Shown here: positions 11,535-23,222 of the stretch, one piece after another
How positions within the stretch are numbered: position 1 is the stretch's first letter
Layout of the letters: every line of letters starts with the position of its first letter
DNA from: Isoetes taiwanensis
Lineage: Eukaryota > Streptophyta > Lycopodiopsida > Isoetales > Isoetaceae
Length of the DNA stretch: 64,000 nt
Reading direction: 5' to 3'
Assembly (NCBI GenBank): GCA_021234155.1
Contig: JAJEKV010000026.1
Coordinates: 16,048,283-16,112,282 of the forward strand
Program-made: the position numbers and the translations under genes
The notes under the pieces: generated by a model
Told to the model about the DNA's origin: nothing
What the model saw: the letters and a program-made list of their open reading frames with translations, nothing else
Database searches by the model: none

Positions 11535-12075
11535 CAGAAACAAAAAAGGAATTTAAAAAATATATATAAACCCTACACTCCGAGTGGCCAAGCATCTTAA
11601 GGAAGGTATATCTTTGAGCATGAGGTATATGATAAGTAGAATGCGGCTTAGCTCCCATAGACTTGGGGTGGAAGTAGGGCATTGGAGTAATATTCCTCAT
11701 GCATTGAGGTTTTGCTTGTTGTGCAATCTGCAGCAAGTTGAAGATGAATTACATGTCTTCATAAGATGTCCTTCATATGTGGGGATTCGACGCAAGCATG
11801 GTATACACTCAAGTTCTTTATTGGAATTTTTTGAATTGCATGGGCATCGCATTAGAAAGTATTTAAAGGAATTATTAGCTCATAGAGAACAGTTACTACA
11901 TGATAAGTACTGTGATGATATAACTGACTAGAGTTGGGAGGGGTCTAATGCATTTTTGTCAGAAGATGCATTAGAAGACATATTTTATAATGTTGAGTGT
12001 ACATATCGTCTCATAGACCTGGTGGTCTACAAACGTAATAAATACCACATTTCATTTCTCCTTCCCTCCCTCCCT
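11535..12075 (+). mobile_element. LINE copy II, 3' part with CX2CX9HX4C motif and pyrimidine tail
   Basis: Copy II resumes here after the copy III insertion. The frame 11584-11931 reads SMRYMISRMRLSSHRLGVEV, then the motif CLLCNLQQVEDELHVFIRC, a CX2CX9HX4C zinc-binding pattern, then RKYLKELLAHREQLL. A second piece (11956-12050) has ECTYRLIDLVVYKRN, matching WRLIDAQKA of copy I. It ends in a CCTTCCCTCC-type tail at about 12060-12090. A short AGGAA flanks both sides of copy III, but a full target duplication is not clear. Confidence 0.75.
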
Positions 12076-12090
12076 CCCCTCCCCCCCTCC

Positions 12091-15000
12091 CTTTTTTTTA
12101 TGATTATGCTTAAGCATGCTCCATTTTCTCTAAGCTTGGGAGTATTTTGAAAATTGAGCACTGGACGCGTACATGGTGTATAGCATAGAACCTACACAAA
12201 GTAACCATGGTGTGGCCATATGGGTTGTTTAAGCAAGTTTTATACTGTGATAATGCTTAATCAAGTTCCATCTTCCCAAAGCTTGGGGATTTCTTGAAAC
12301 CGTGCACTTGAACGGACATTCTACTTTATTTATGCATGGTGGTACAAAAATATTTTCTGGATTTCCGTAAAAATTTCATAGGATTACCTATGTTGAGGTC
12401 AAGTACATGCATGTGGCCTAATTGTTGTGGTCAAGTATTACGCAATAGAGTCTTAAAATAGTAATTTACATTATAGATGTGATAACAAGGCTTTGAGGTT
12501 TATTCACTAGAGAAAACATTTATTAAGGCTTTGAGGCCAGCATTCAATTCTAATGGGTGGTTTTTTTCCCCAAATAGCCGATCTCTAATGTGTAGAGGTC
12601 GTATTCTCTTGAAAAAAATTTCCATGCAGCCGATTGCAGCAGATTGTTTGGGGTTGACTGACGTCGGTAAGTACAGCATACTAAGGGACATTAAAGGTGT
12701 TCAAGTCAGGGAAATAGCCAGAGTAAGTCTAGCATATATGGCGACATTACATTCAAAAAATATCCGGATGATGGTTGGAACAAAATCTAGAGGCCAATGA
12801 ATTGATTCAACATTATAAGCTTAGAGTATCAAGTGGGTGTGGAAATAGCAGGATGGATGAAATATCCCTTCCAATAATGGAAGAAGATTAAGAGGGTGGC
12901 TTTGCCAATTATATCCTTAGGGACAACTGACAAGAGGGCAATACATACCAGTTCCAAGTCCCAATAAGGAGCAAGACGAGGTGTATAGAAGAGATGGGAT
13001 GAGATTATATGAATCAGTAGTCTATATGTTCTGAGAATTTCCTTACTCTTGGGGGAGCAATGCTAAATCCCGAAGGAGAGGCTCAAGGATCGCTTGCCTT
13101 AAGGTAAACAGCTCCTATTTAAATGATTTTAAGACCCTTAAGACGATAAAGAATTGGATAGTCCTATGGCGGTTGTTAACGAAGGTGCGAACATAGGGGT
13201 TTCTATTATGAGATCGAGAGGGTTTAATGCCTTCGTCTCAGTATGAGGGAGCCAAGGACAACAACGTTTGAAACCAATCAAATGTTGAAGGTGACATGAT
13301 AACTTAAGAAAATAGGTTAATTGTGACAAAGCATGGTTGATACTGGGGACACAAAGGATATTTAGCTGAAGGAGCCTTTAGAAAAGCTCCTCATCTGGGG
13401 TTGTAACCTTCAGAATTATGGCATAATCCCATAGAAGAATCATAGTTTATGTACACGACTGGAGTACCATAAAGCACTAAAGGAATGGTTGAAGTAGCTG
13501 GGGATCCTATTAAAATGTAGGCAGCATATAGAATTTCAACATAGAGTTGGCCATTGTCCAGTTGGGGAGTCCGTGGCTCAGCCACATCATGAAGGTACAT
13601 AGGCAATAGGTTTTGTGTCAAGGAATTACCAAGCTTACACTTTATCTAAGTTAGAGCAGAGCTCTAGTATTGTGGGATGAGGACATATGTTTATCACGTA
13701 CGTACGATGGACCCTACGATAATTCTTGGAGAGGTAAGCTATGCAGTGATACGGGGAGAAAAGGACGTGTTTACCCCAAAGTTACCACTGAAGGGTTTGG
13801 AGTATGTTTGGAATGTGCAAACAACAGTTAATCTGTTGCATGCTAGGGTAGGATGTTGTAGTTGGCACCTGAAATAAATGTCAACGGGCAATAGAAAACG
13901 TAAGGGAGGCGCCGTGATGGCTCTAGGTAACTTACAAATTTCACAAGGCTCACTCCCTAAATCAGAAGATGACTATGGCTTATGGAGGTATGCCAGGTCA
14001 TTTGTAATGTCGGCATAACGGCATGACGGCAACACAGAGGGACACAACGTCTAATAGTTCTAAGGTGGATAACGACGGTAAATGATAACCCCCAATGACA
14101 TGCGGGTTAGAAAGATACATGGAAATTTAAAGACATAGATGCAACCTTTAAGGCAGAGACTATTATATCATATGACATATAATAGTGGGTTAAAAGGCAA
14201 CAAGAGGGTTAAAAGATATCTGAAGGAGTAAATGGGTCGGTAACCCTACGGAGGACGACTCATAACCAAAGGGGGTATAGAGAACATATTAAAAATGAAG
14301 ATGATAATAAAGGAGGACGATTCATATTAATGGGAAGGCCACCTGGTTGGGATGGTTACCACCTGCACAACTTTGGGGATGAGTTATATAAAGTAAGGAT
14401 GACGTCGACGCTCAAGAGGTTCACTCTTGAAAATAGGGCATGAGTGTGGCATATATGCAGATGCCAAGTTACGTGTGATGACACAATAGTGGCATGACAG
14501 CGACGTAGAAGAACGTAAGAGATAACAATTCAAAGATCTATGAGGATGTTAAAGCATAGGGTTCCCATGAGATGCGGGGTAAAAGTCATAGAGAAATTTG
14601 AGCGCTTAATTGTAACCTTAGAGCATAGACTTATGGATCATACAACATATAGCAGTAATTTAGAAGATAACAAGAGGATGAAAGAAGATCTAAAAGGTTA
14701 GATTATTTAGTGATCCTATGGACAAGAATTTATATATGTTATATCAAGCATACAGGTAATGAGCGGCATTGGGAGTAAAAAGCAACACGTTTCAAGGCCA
14801 GGATGAAGGAGATTGATGCTAGTCCCGAGAAGGTAGCAAAGAAGAAGACGAAATTAATGGACTATTATTGTTTACGTGGGGCTATTGGGTGGAAAGGCAG
14901 CATGGGATTTTGAAAAACCGTTGAAGACTTAAATAAGGGCCTTAGGGATAAAAAGGATTTCAATTTCTGGGATAACATGGCGAACAATAATCTTACAAGG

Positions 15001-16190
15001 ACCCTAAGAGTAGAAGGAGTCACTGTAGAAGGGTGTCGGATTGGTACTAATATTTGGGATTGTTGTTGTAATTCCCTAAGATAGGTAGATTATTCATGGA
15101 ACTTAGTGGCCCTGTGACACTAAAGTAATGGTTGGAAGGAGTTTGCCCGAATCAAATTTAGGTATCCTTGAAGGTGTTGATGAGTTAAGAATGGTAGCAT
15201 ACCTTCAAGTAACCATAGGCAATTTTCCATTGGGACCTAAAAAGTTTCCCCAACGCTATTCTACATTCTTCTGCATGTTATTGCTTTCCTAAGCACGGAA
15301 GTTATTAAGCCATTAAAATCCTTATATATGAAGATGTGGATTTATAACCCTCTTATCACAGCATGGTAGAATTTGGATAATAAAATGCTCTACTTATATA
15401 TTGGATAAATGACCTATTCTACAACAGCTGCTTGATTCTTAGGCATTAAATCAATGGTGCAAACAAGTTTTGGGCCACAATAAAAGCTCAATTACATTCT
15501 ACTGCCACTAGTAATGGTGCCCAGCATTGCTGGCCATAATTTGGGAGCCTGTAATTTTTTTCTTTGTGGTCGCAAAAGAAAAGCTTACAAGAATAATCCA
15601 ACTTTTGAATATTTGGTAGAACAACTTGAAAAGAGATTTGGCATCGCAAGGCAGGCATGTGATGCAGATATATAATCATTGCGATGTAAGCGGTGAAGGG
15701 TGGTACAAACTGATACTAAAGTTTATGCTCTAGATAGATTCGAGTGAAGTGTGGACATGGTTGTGGGAGTTCAAACTCAAGCAATCACTATGTATTACAG
15801 AGTATGTGTTGTGACATAAAGAAGGTAATGAAGCATGATGGTACAATTTTACAAACTCAATCCCTAGAGGGTTGCTGCATGGCAGTGTCTGGTTGGTTGG
15901 GTCAAGGGAAGTATATTCTCTGAGAAGTAAGGCAGTCAAGGCTTAGAAACTAAAAGAAACAGCATTAGGTATGGTTTGTTCATAGTGCTACTTAGCTCCT
16001 GCGAAGTCGAATGAAATAGCATTTAAAGCAGATGAAGGTACTAAAGATTAAACGAAGGCAGGGTTGAAAGAATTTTGCTACCAAGGCATCTACTAGAGAA
16101 AAAATTATTTAAGCATCAGTACTGGAGAATTCCATACTGCTAGGGTATTGCTGCGAGCAAACGTTTATCAAGGGGGAGAGCGGATCAGGA
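12091..16190. other. 4.1 kb without recognisable genes
   Basis: No frame exceeds 90 codons and none resembles a known family. The sequence is purine-rich on the plus strand (many AAGG, GATG and GAGG words), with some short-range homology described separately. It could be the non-coding or decayed interior of the LTR element whose 5' LTR is at 17076-18590 (minus strand), but no pol motif or second LTR was found. Confidence 0.5.
13975..14745. repeat. diverged direct duplication, period about 470 bp
   Basis: Bases 13975-14300 resemble 14445-14745 in the same order: ATGCCAGGTCATTTG with ATGCCAAGTTACGTG, GGCATGACGGCAAC with GGCATGACAGCGAC, GACATGCGGGTTAGAAA with GAGATGCGGGGTAAAAG, and AAAAGGCAACAAGAGGGTTA with GAAGATAACAAGAGGATGAA. 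Identity is patchy, so the duplication is old. Neither copy is coding. Confidence 0.6.
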
Positions 16191-17062
16191 TCCTACTTAG
16201 GAGATGCTATCTCGCTTAGAAGAGTCGCCGTCCATTCTGCATCGAAAAAGTGTGATACTATAGTCGGGGAACCCGTTTGCCGGGGCCAACGATGACCCTT
16301 AGGATGAGCGCACCTTGCCATGGTTGCACAAGTCCGACGGAGTTGTTGCCACCACAGCATGGGTCTACTGAAGGCACTCATCTAATAGAAAACGGAGCCA
16401 TTATAAATAAAACAAAAAAACTATATTTGTGAGAATGGAACTTAGCCTATTGGTAAAAGGGTTGGCTTGGTGGTAGGAGGTCAGGGGTTAAATCCCAATA
16501 GAACATTAGATATATATAACAAATATATAAAACATAAATCTTACACAAAAAGAAAGTTGGCATGTTGGTAAGGATCTAAAGATGGAATTAGGAGGTCATG
16601 AGTTCAAAATGTGGGTGGAATTTTTTAAAAGTCAACGCGCGGTCAAAAACCGGCGCACTCTGCATTTTGAGTGCTTAGAATCGAAAAATAAACTCTTATT
16701 TTGCAAAGTGCGCCGATTTAGGGTTTTAGGCTGTTTTGTGATGCTGGGAACTTGGCCAAAGGGTGTCTTAGACTAGTTAGAATGTTCCGGATGCAATGGA
16801 ATGAAAATCGCCGCAATCCGAGTTTCCTAGAGAAAGTTATGGCCTCCGGAAGAAAGGGACCGCATTCTGCCGAAAACTCAACATAACTTCGTCTTGATAT
16901 TTTGAATTTTTCTTCTTAACTAGCTCAATCCTTGCATACTTAGGCCAAAACTCATCCTACTGATGGATTTGGGTACTTTTCCTACATTGGAGGTCTCCTA
17001 CTATCTAAACGGTCTAACGAGTTAGACATCGCCAGTGCTATGATCTGGTCTACCAAGATCAT
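16191..17062 (-). other. probable leader region downstream of an LTR primer site
   Basis: Read on the minus strand from 17062, this is the sequence directly after the tRNA primer site. The first 70 bases resemble the leader following the plus-strand LTR at 21046-22644 (shared pattern TTGGTTGACC/TTGGTAGACC, then AGCACTGGC/AGCACTGAC, then GTCTAAC). No long frame follows; a 62-codon frame at 16193-16381 is unrecognised. Confidence 0.45.
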
Positions 17063-17075
17063 GCTCTGATACCAT
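17063..17075 (-). other. tRNA primer-binding site of a minus-strand LTR element
   Basis: The minus strand reads ATGGTATCAGAGC one base after the LTR terminus. TGGTATCAGAGC is the classical plant primer site complementary to initiator methionine tRNA. It fixes the LTR to its right as a 5' LTR and the direction of the element as leftward. Confidence 0.9.
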
Positions 17076-18590
17076 TGTGGCGCTCCCCGAACGTATATGA
17101 TGCTCCCATCGTATAAATACGGGAAATCCCCTCTTCCATGGCGACTACTCCACCATAGAAAGGCCCTCTGTCTGACTCGGACCACTTGTGATGGGCAAGT
17201 GTCCGGGTGAAGGACACGGAGGTGTCATTCGTCCCACGCCTTCTATGGGAATCCTATATAGCGGAAGCGTACATACATGTTAGCACCTGGCAACAATACA
17301 AATAAATAATATACCACCACGAAGGGTGGCCCATCATCATCGATACGAATACAACAGAATACCATCATAACAAAGGAAATGCATCATAAATAAAGGCTCT
17401 ACCGGCTCAGACTCATGGGAATCAACCGACAGTCAATGCCTCCAAATAACAACAGACGGAATCATAACAATGGCATTGGCTGGCATAGAACAATGGCTAG
17501 GGTAATCCACTCCATCCGCCCCTTCTGTGCACACTTCGCAGACAGGCTGACACATGATATGGCGTGATTGTAACCTTCCGGAGACGCAATCCCATGGAAT
17601 CACCCTATGGAACTACTCTGGGTTACATCTCCCCGGTCCGATGAGGCAGGTCAGAGAGGCGTCCCCTCCCTGAGCATGACGGATCCCTGGGTGTGCTAGA
17701 GAACACGTGCCACCTCAGTGACCTCCGCATTCGTACTCGACTTATTCCCCTAAATCTAAAGGCCGGTTCACCTGCCCGTTCGAGTCCAGGGCGCCCACAT
17801 ACATTTGGCACGTCACCTGCGACCCAGGGAGTGTCAGACCCATACCCGGCCCTCTCCATGACCGGCTATAAGCCTAGCACATTGTAGGAGTCCTATAGCC
17901 ACGCTAGGCAAGACCCCACCCCCGATTCACCATTATACTCGTTATTTGGTGCTGAATCACATCATAACATCCATAGCCAGGTGGGCTCTTGTGCACACGC
18001 CGCATTTAATGGGATTTAAGGGGTTCTAGCTAGGAGCATCACTAAATCTAAATAGCCTTTAGGTCTCTACCCCCCTTAATCCAACAGAACACGGGAGGAA
18101 CAGAAAGAGAAGGCAGAATTAGATACAAACATCCATCATTATCATCATAAGTAAATCATAGAATAGAATCTAATCATCCATCTCCTCAAACAAGGGTCAG
18201 AAGAATACAAGCTACGCTAAAACTAACCGGTATCATAGCTATCTCTCTGGTTCTCCATCCTTCTTGCTGGAACCAAGGTGAGCAGCAACTCCTCCTCCAC
18301 CAATTTCTCCCAAATCGATTTGGGGCAAATTGGAGTGGAAGCTCCAATTTGGATGTCCCAAGCTGGTAGGTCTGCCTTGCCTAATCAATTTGGGCCAGGT
18401 GGCAGTTCTAGATTAGTTATCCCTAACTAATTGATATTTAGGCCTTTTTAATATTAAGTTAAGTCCTAAATTTGAATTAGGATTTAGGGTTAGGTTTCTG
18501 CCTTAATAATTAATGATGTGCATTAATTATTCATAGTGATGTGTCATGTATTTATACCCAAAAGGGCATATAAATACGTGGAATGTCACA
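17076..18590 (-). mobile_element. 5' LTR of a minus-strand LTR retrotransposon
   Basis: It spans TGTGGCGC at 17076 to GTCACA at 18590 and has the TG...CA form. Near its start on the minus strand there are TATA-like stretches (TATTTATATGCCC, GTATAAATACATG). It interrupts LINE copy IV on the right, where LINE text resumes directly (GCGGGTCTCCTGCC, similar to copy III). It is related to the solo LTR at 8541-10175 and the LTR at 21046-22644. No matching 3' LTR was found, so the element is incomplete. Confidence 0.8.
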
Positions 18591-20130
18591 GCGGGTCTCC
18601 TGCCTTGTAGATTGGGACAACCCTGCTAGCGGTCCATTGCGGGGGGAACCTTCCTGCAATGTGCTGTTGAACATGTTGGTCAGTACCGGCGCTATGGATG
18701 GTCCTGCCCACTTGAGTAACTCTGCCTGCATGCTATCAAGGTCTGGTGCTTTCCGCCTCTATGATTTCTACTACTGGACCCTGCTGGGGGGGTAATATTG
18801 CCCATGCACCCTAAAGGTTGTAGAGCTACTGTAGGTATTGCCCCCACTGGTCTGAGTGATGTTTCCTGTGGGCGGCACTAGCCTCCTCAGCACTCTCCGC
18901 CAGAAGGACATGGGATGACGTTCCAGGAGGAAGAACATTTCTTGTTGATGGGCCGCAATGTACCTGGCCTTTTAGCCTTGAGGAAAGTGCAGTATTGCTT
19001 GACTGCATCTGAGCGTAGAGCAGGGTCTGTGACTTGGCGGAGCCAGCATTTGTGTTCTTTGCACTCAGGATCGAACCACCGATTACGTGGAAAGGCCGTA
19101 GCTCCTGAGGTTTGCCGAGGGCAACTTCTCCCAGCAGCAGCCCCGAGGATATCAATGAGTTTGCCTGCCTGCTGCTTCAGCGTTGAGCATTGTGAGATGC
19201 TTGCCAGATCCTCCGTAAGCATCTGGGAGTAAGTAGGAGCAGCTCATAGTCCGGGCCTGAGCCGAGGCATCTGAGGAGGTGTTGGATAGGCGTCTGGGGC
19301 AACCTGCCAAGCCAGCTGCAAGTAGAGCAGCATGTGGTCTAAGTCCACCTTCTCATCCCTACCAGCTGTTCCCACTTGAAAATATCTGACGAGATGCATG
19401 TCCTGCTCGGCCAGCAAAACATAGTCTACCATGCTGGACCCACCTCCCCGCTTCTTACATTGTGCAAAGTGTGTTGGCCGGAGGATCGGCCAATCGTGGC
19501 TAGCCCATTGCAAATCACTAGGTCAAAGATATTGCGCAGAGCAAAGAATACCTCTCATAGCATAGCAGACCGAATGTCGGTGATGCCCGTGGCCAAGCTC
19601 CTTCTGAAGGGTTCAGCTGCAACACATCATATGTCAGAGGGTCAAATCTCATCGGTTATTCCGTGCTAGTGTGGGCATTAAAGTCTCCAACGAGCATGAC
19701 CCTACCCTCCTAGTGGCGTGACGTTAAAATACTATCTATCTATCTATCCTGCTTGTGCTGTTGTATGTCGTCGTATAGATCGACATAGGGATCCAATCTA
19801 TCCACACCCAGATGGTTGTGATAGAAGTTGCTCTCGGCATGTGGGAAGTAGTAGGCCGCCACAAAGAGAGGGCTACCACTGCAATCCTGCACGCGCACCC
19901 ACAGGTACCTTTTATGTTTTTCTATCTTACACAGGGAAACTGACTGTGTCAGGGTTGTCCGATAGTAGCAGGCGACCCCTCCGTGTCCCCGCTTTCCTGT
20001 GCATTCTTTGAAGACAGAGTAGCGATGGTATCCTGGCAAGTCGGGTAGTCTATGTCCAGCATGCTCCCATGTTTCCATGAGGAAGATGAGGTCCATAATG
20101 ACAATATGAAATGGATCAAATGTATAATGG
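18591..20130 (-). mobile_element. LINE copy IV (minus strand), endonuclease to start of polymerase
   Basis: The minus strand reads LIFLMETWEHAGHRLPDLPG (20100-20040), then RKRGHGGVACYYR-like text, VAAYYFPHAESNFY, then GGGSSMVDYVLLAEQD (about 19420), then RNRWFDPECKEHKCWLRQ (about 19080). These match the endonuclease and linker of copies I and V. Text corresponding to the polymerase N-terminus (18590-18800) stops at the LTR. Frames change at least four times. The 5' end lies near 20130, next to an NBR1-like fragment. Confidence 0.85.
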
Positions 20131-20274
20131 TGCTTTATAAACAGGAAAACCACCACACAAAGGTACAAAAGAATAAGATAATCTATCCATAGGACAGACA
20201 TGCAGAAGATGCAAATTTATATAATAAAACAAACAGGAAATTGAAGAAGTGCATACTGGTCTTCAGTAAAGAGA

Positions 20275-21045
20275 TCTGTGGCCACCAAAAGGGTGTCCAG
20301 GATGCCTATAATAACGTTAAATAGGCTGATCATAACGAGCTTATTCACCCTCCTTGCCAATTTCATTGTAGCAATTCAAGCAAAGATCATAGTCTTCTTT
20401 CCTATGACATGGAACAGGTTTAGAATTTGTCTCGAAATCTCTATAAGTCATATGATTAACTGAATAGACTTATTTAATTGATTTGAAGCGGGGACCAAGA
20501 ATTGAATATAAACCACAACCATCATCTTGGACATGATGATGAAAGACACGTTTAGAATCCCTGCCATAATTGGTTGAGACACGAGGGCTAGATGCTTCTT
20601 CAGCAGCCGGTGACTTAGGAACTTCTGTAGGAGTAACATTCTCACTTGAACTCGTGTTGGGTTGTGCCTCATATGGCTTAGGATGATCAGGTTTTAAAAG
20701 TGCCTCTAGCAATTCGTAAATGCAAAAATCCTTGCAACACTGCATCCTCAAGCTGCTGCAGTTGGGATGATCCTATCTATAAGCTGCTTCAATAGTCACT
20801 TCTTGTTGTTCTTGTGCTTCTCCCTGAGCCTCTGCTTTGGGCTCCACTTTAACTTCCTCATTTTCACTAACCTGGACACTCAATTGGATTGAGTTTCTGT
20901 ACCATGCATGCATCATATACATCTGCATCCCTAGACATAGTCGCAGCGTCTCCATCAATGTCAGAATTATGTAATCGCTGAGGGAACTTAAACGGATTAA
21001 TGCAGATCCAAATACGGTGCTGCTAAGTCAGAGTATGGGGATGTA
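20275..21045 (-). pseudogene. NBR1-like selective autophagy receptor fragment (PB1 end and ZZ finger)
   Basis: NBR1 delivers ubiquitinated cargo to autophagosomes. On the minus strand, SDIDGDAATMSRDADVYDAC (about 20960-20900) and IQLSVQVSENEE resemble the end of its PB1 domain, with acidic DGD and DAD residues. A linker rich in E, P and S follows. RVFHHHVQDDGCGLYSILGP (about 20560-20480) and KEDYDLCLNCYNEIGKE (about 20390-20330) form a ZZ zinc finger, as in plant NBR1. About 75 bp of unmatched sequence between the ZZ halves may be an intron or an insertion. Frames change between PB1 and the linker, and after the ZZ. The left end meets LINE copy IV and the right end meets an LTR, so N-terminal PB1 and C-terminal UBA regions are lost here. 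Confidence 0.7.
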
Positions 21046-22644
21046 TGTGATGTTCCTCTAAAATGTACACTATAAATACGTATATTTATGGGCCACGTCA
21101 CCGTACAAGTCTACTTTAGTAGCCTTGTACATCATAGTTGGTGGAAAAGGGAGCATGGCTAAGTTATTCATATAACTTAGCCAACCTTAGGCATAGGGCC
21201 ATTTCCACATGGCCTCACCCTATTGGGCATCCGCCACATGGAAGCACCCCATTGGAGCCATGTGGCATAACATGCAACCCTAGCCTATAAATGGCCAAAC
21301 CCTAACCCTAGGCCATTTTTCTGGCTCCAACAGTCTGGGAACCTTGTTCGTGCTCTAAACTCCATTTCGAGGACCGTCTACTGTGGCACAACATAGCACA
21401 ACAGTCCCAAGAGCATGAGCGCATCAGTAGGAGTGGGAGCTACTTCAAATCCCTTGAAGGCTATGGAGACACCGGGAGCAGGAGGGAGTTCCTCAGGAGC
21501 AGGTATTTGGGGTTAGAGTTCTTTGTTAATCATCTGGAAGTTAGAATTCCAGATGAGTTAGCATTTCGTATCTCTAGTAGAGCCATTCTAGAACCCTCAA
21601 TCTAGATCTTGAACCCTAATCAATGAACCCTAACTGTAAGTTAGATGCATGTGATTAGGTTAGATGTTATTCTCATTATTATCATGTTATGTGGATATGT
21701 GATGTCGGTTGATCATGTTTTCTCCTCTTGTATGGGGAAGGGGGGTAGAGACCTCGTAGCCACTATTAGATGATGCTTCTAGTTTAGTCCCCACCCAGCC
21801 TGTGCATAGGAATCCACCCGGCTATAGGGGCTATGGAATGACTTAGCGCTGTACAACGAGGATAGTGGCAAAGCGGATGGGGGTCCCTGCTGAACGTGGC
21901 TAATGGGGACCCATAGTGGGCTAGGTCTATGGTCGGTCACTTCGTGTGGGCCGGGTATGGGTTCGACACTTCCTAGGTCAATGGTGTCGCCCTGACCCTC
22001 AGGAGTTGCAGGTGTTGGCCTAGCTCTTGTTTTGGGGAGTTCAGTTGGATATGAATCGTGTGGTGTCCCGATTCTCTAGCCACCCATGGAACCACTAAAT
22101 CTCGGGAAGGGGAGATGGAACCCTTCCTACCTCATCAGACCGGGGAGATGCAACCCGGAGTAGTCTCGATGGGTGATACCATGAGATTATGTATCCGGCA
22201 AGTTATAGTCATACCAGAGCCCGATCTAGCCAGTCTGCAAAGTATGCACAGGAGGGGCAGATGCTAGCCATTGTCTATAGCCAGACCCGCCATTATTATA
22301 TTTTGGTCTGCTCTATCAATCTAGAGAGAAACTTTTCGAATTCTTTGAGCCTGGATAGAAGTTCTTATGTTTTATGGTATGTTGATATCTTTGTTGGATG
22401 TATGGATGTGCTACCCTTCGAGGTAGTTAGATGTATTGCTATTGTTCGTGCGGACATTATATTGTGCTTCCGCTGTATAGGAGCCCATAGGGGAAAAGCG
22501 TCAAGGCACCTCCATGTCCCCTTCCCGCACTAGGGGTATCTTGAGTGCGGGATAGATGGAAGGCCCATGTAGCCAGAAAGCTAGATGGGGGATTTCCTAT
22601 GAGATGTACGTCCAGGCATCGTATATTTAGTAGGAAGCGTCACA
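21046..22644 (+). mobile_element. 5' LTR of a plus-strand LTR retrotransposon
   Basis: It runs from TGTGATGTTCC at 21046 to GCGTCACA at 22644, TG...CA in form, about 1.6 kb. TATAAATACG lies close to the start. The block with CCCTTCGAGGTAG and the AGGTCTCTACCCCC-type block (read on the opposite strand) show relation to the LTRs at 8541 and 17076. It cuts into the NBR1-like fragment on its left. A primer site follows on the right. No partner 3' LTR is visible in the window, so the element is incomplete or extends under the later insertions. Confidence 0.8.
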
Positions 22645-22645
22645 A

Positions 22646-22658
22646 TGATATCAGAGCC
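22646..22658 (+). other. tRNA primer-binding site, plus-strand LTR element
   Basis: TGATATCAGAGCC lies one base after the LTR end. It differs by one base from the canonical initiator-Met primer site TGGTATCAGAGCC. It marks 21046-22644 as a 5' LTR and the sequence to the right as the element's interior. Confidence 0.85.
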
Positions 22659-23222
22659 ATGTTCTTGGTTGACCAAGAACTAGCACTGACCATATCCCTA
22701 GCTAAATAGTCTAACTGGCCTGGTAGAGTATGGGATGAAAATTCCACCATTGAACCTCGAAAATGGGAGGAAATTTTTTTCTCCCAAGTAGTGGGGTCGT
22801 AAAGTTAAGCTAAGTTATTAGATGCAGGGAAAAGAATGAGCCAAATTAACATTCTAATAAAAATTGGAGTGGAAATTATGCATGAGCATCAAATTTCACC
22901 CAAAATGGGTCGAAGAATCATCCCAATCCGAAACCCGGGGTGAAAAATGGCGCAAATCCATAAGTAACACACCAAACCATTAAGAAAATTCGAATTTCTA
23001 ATTATAATAAAGTAATAACTATATATTAATAGTATATATAATAAGTGTATTTAATGGGGGGGGCTAATTAATAGGGCTATTAATGGTAGGGGAATATTCC
23101 TAGCCATAAGAGCATCTTTTCCTTTTTAAATGCCATTCTTGGGTCCCACTCTCTCTAACTCACCCCAAACCTCCCTTTCTTGATCTCCAGTTTAAGCTAA
23201 TCCATTTTCTTAACCGTAAGAA

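Noticed and set aside
16193-16381. 62-codon minus-strand frame containing MARCAHPKGHR, vaguely like a histone tail start
   Set aside because: The resemblance to MARTK is too short, and no histone-fold text follows on that strand.
17063-17075. Possible tRNA gene fragment
   Set aside because: The 12-base match to a tRNA end is a retrotransposon primer site next to an LTR; no cloverleaf is present.
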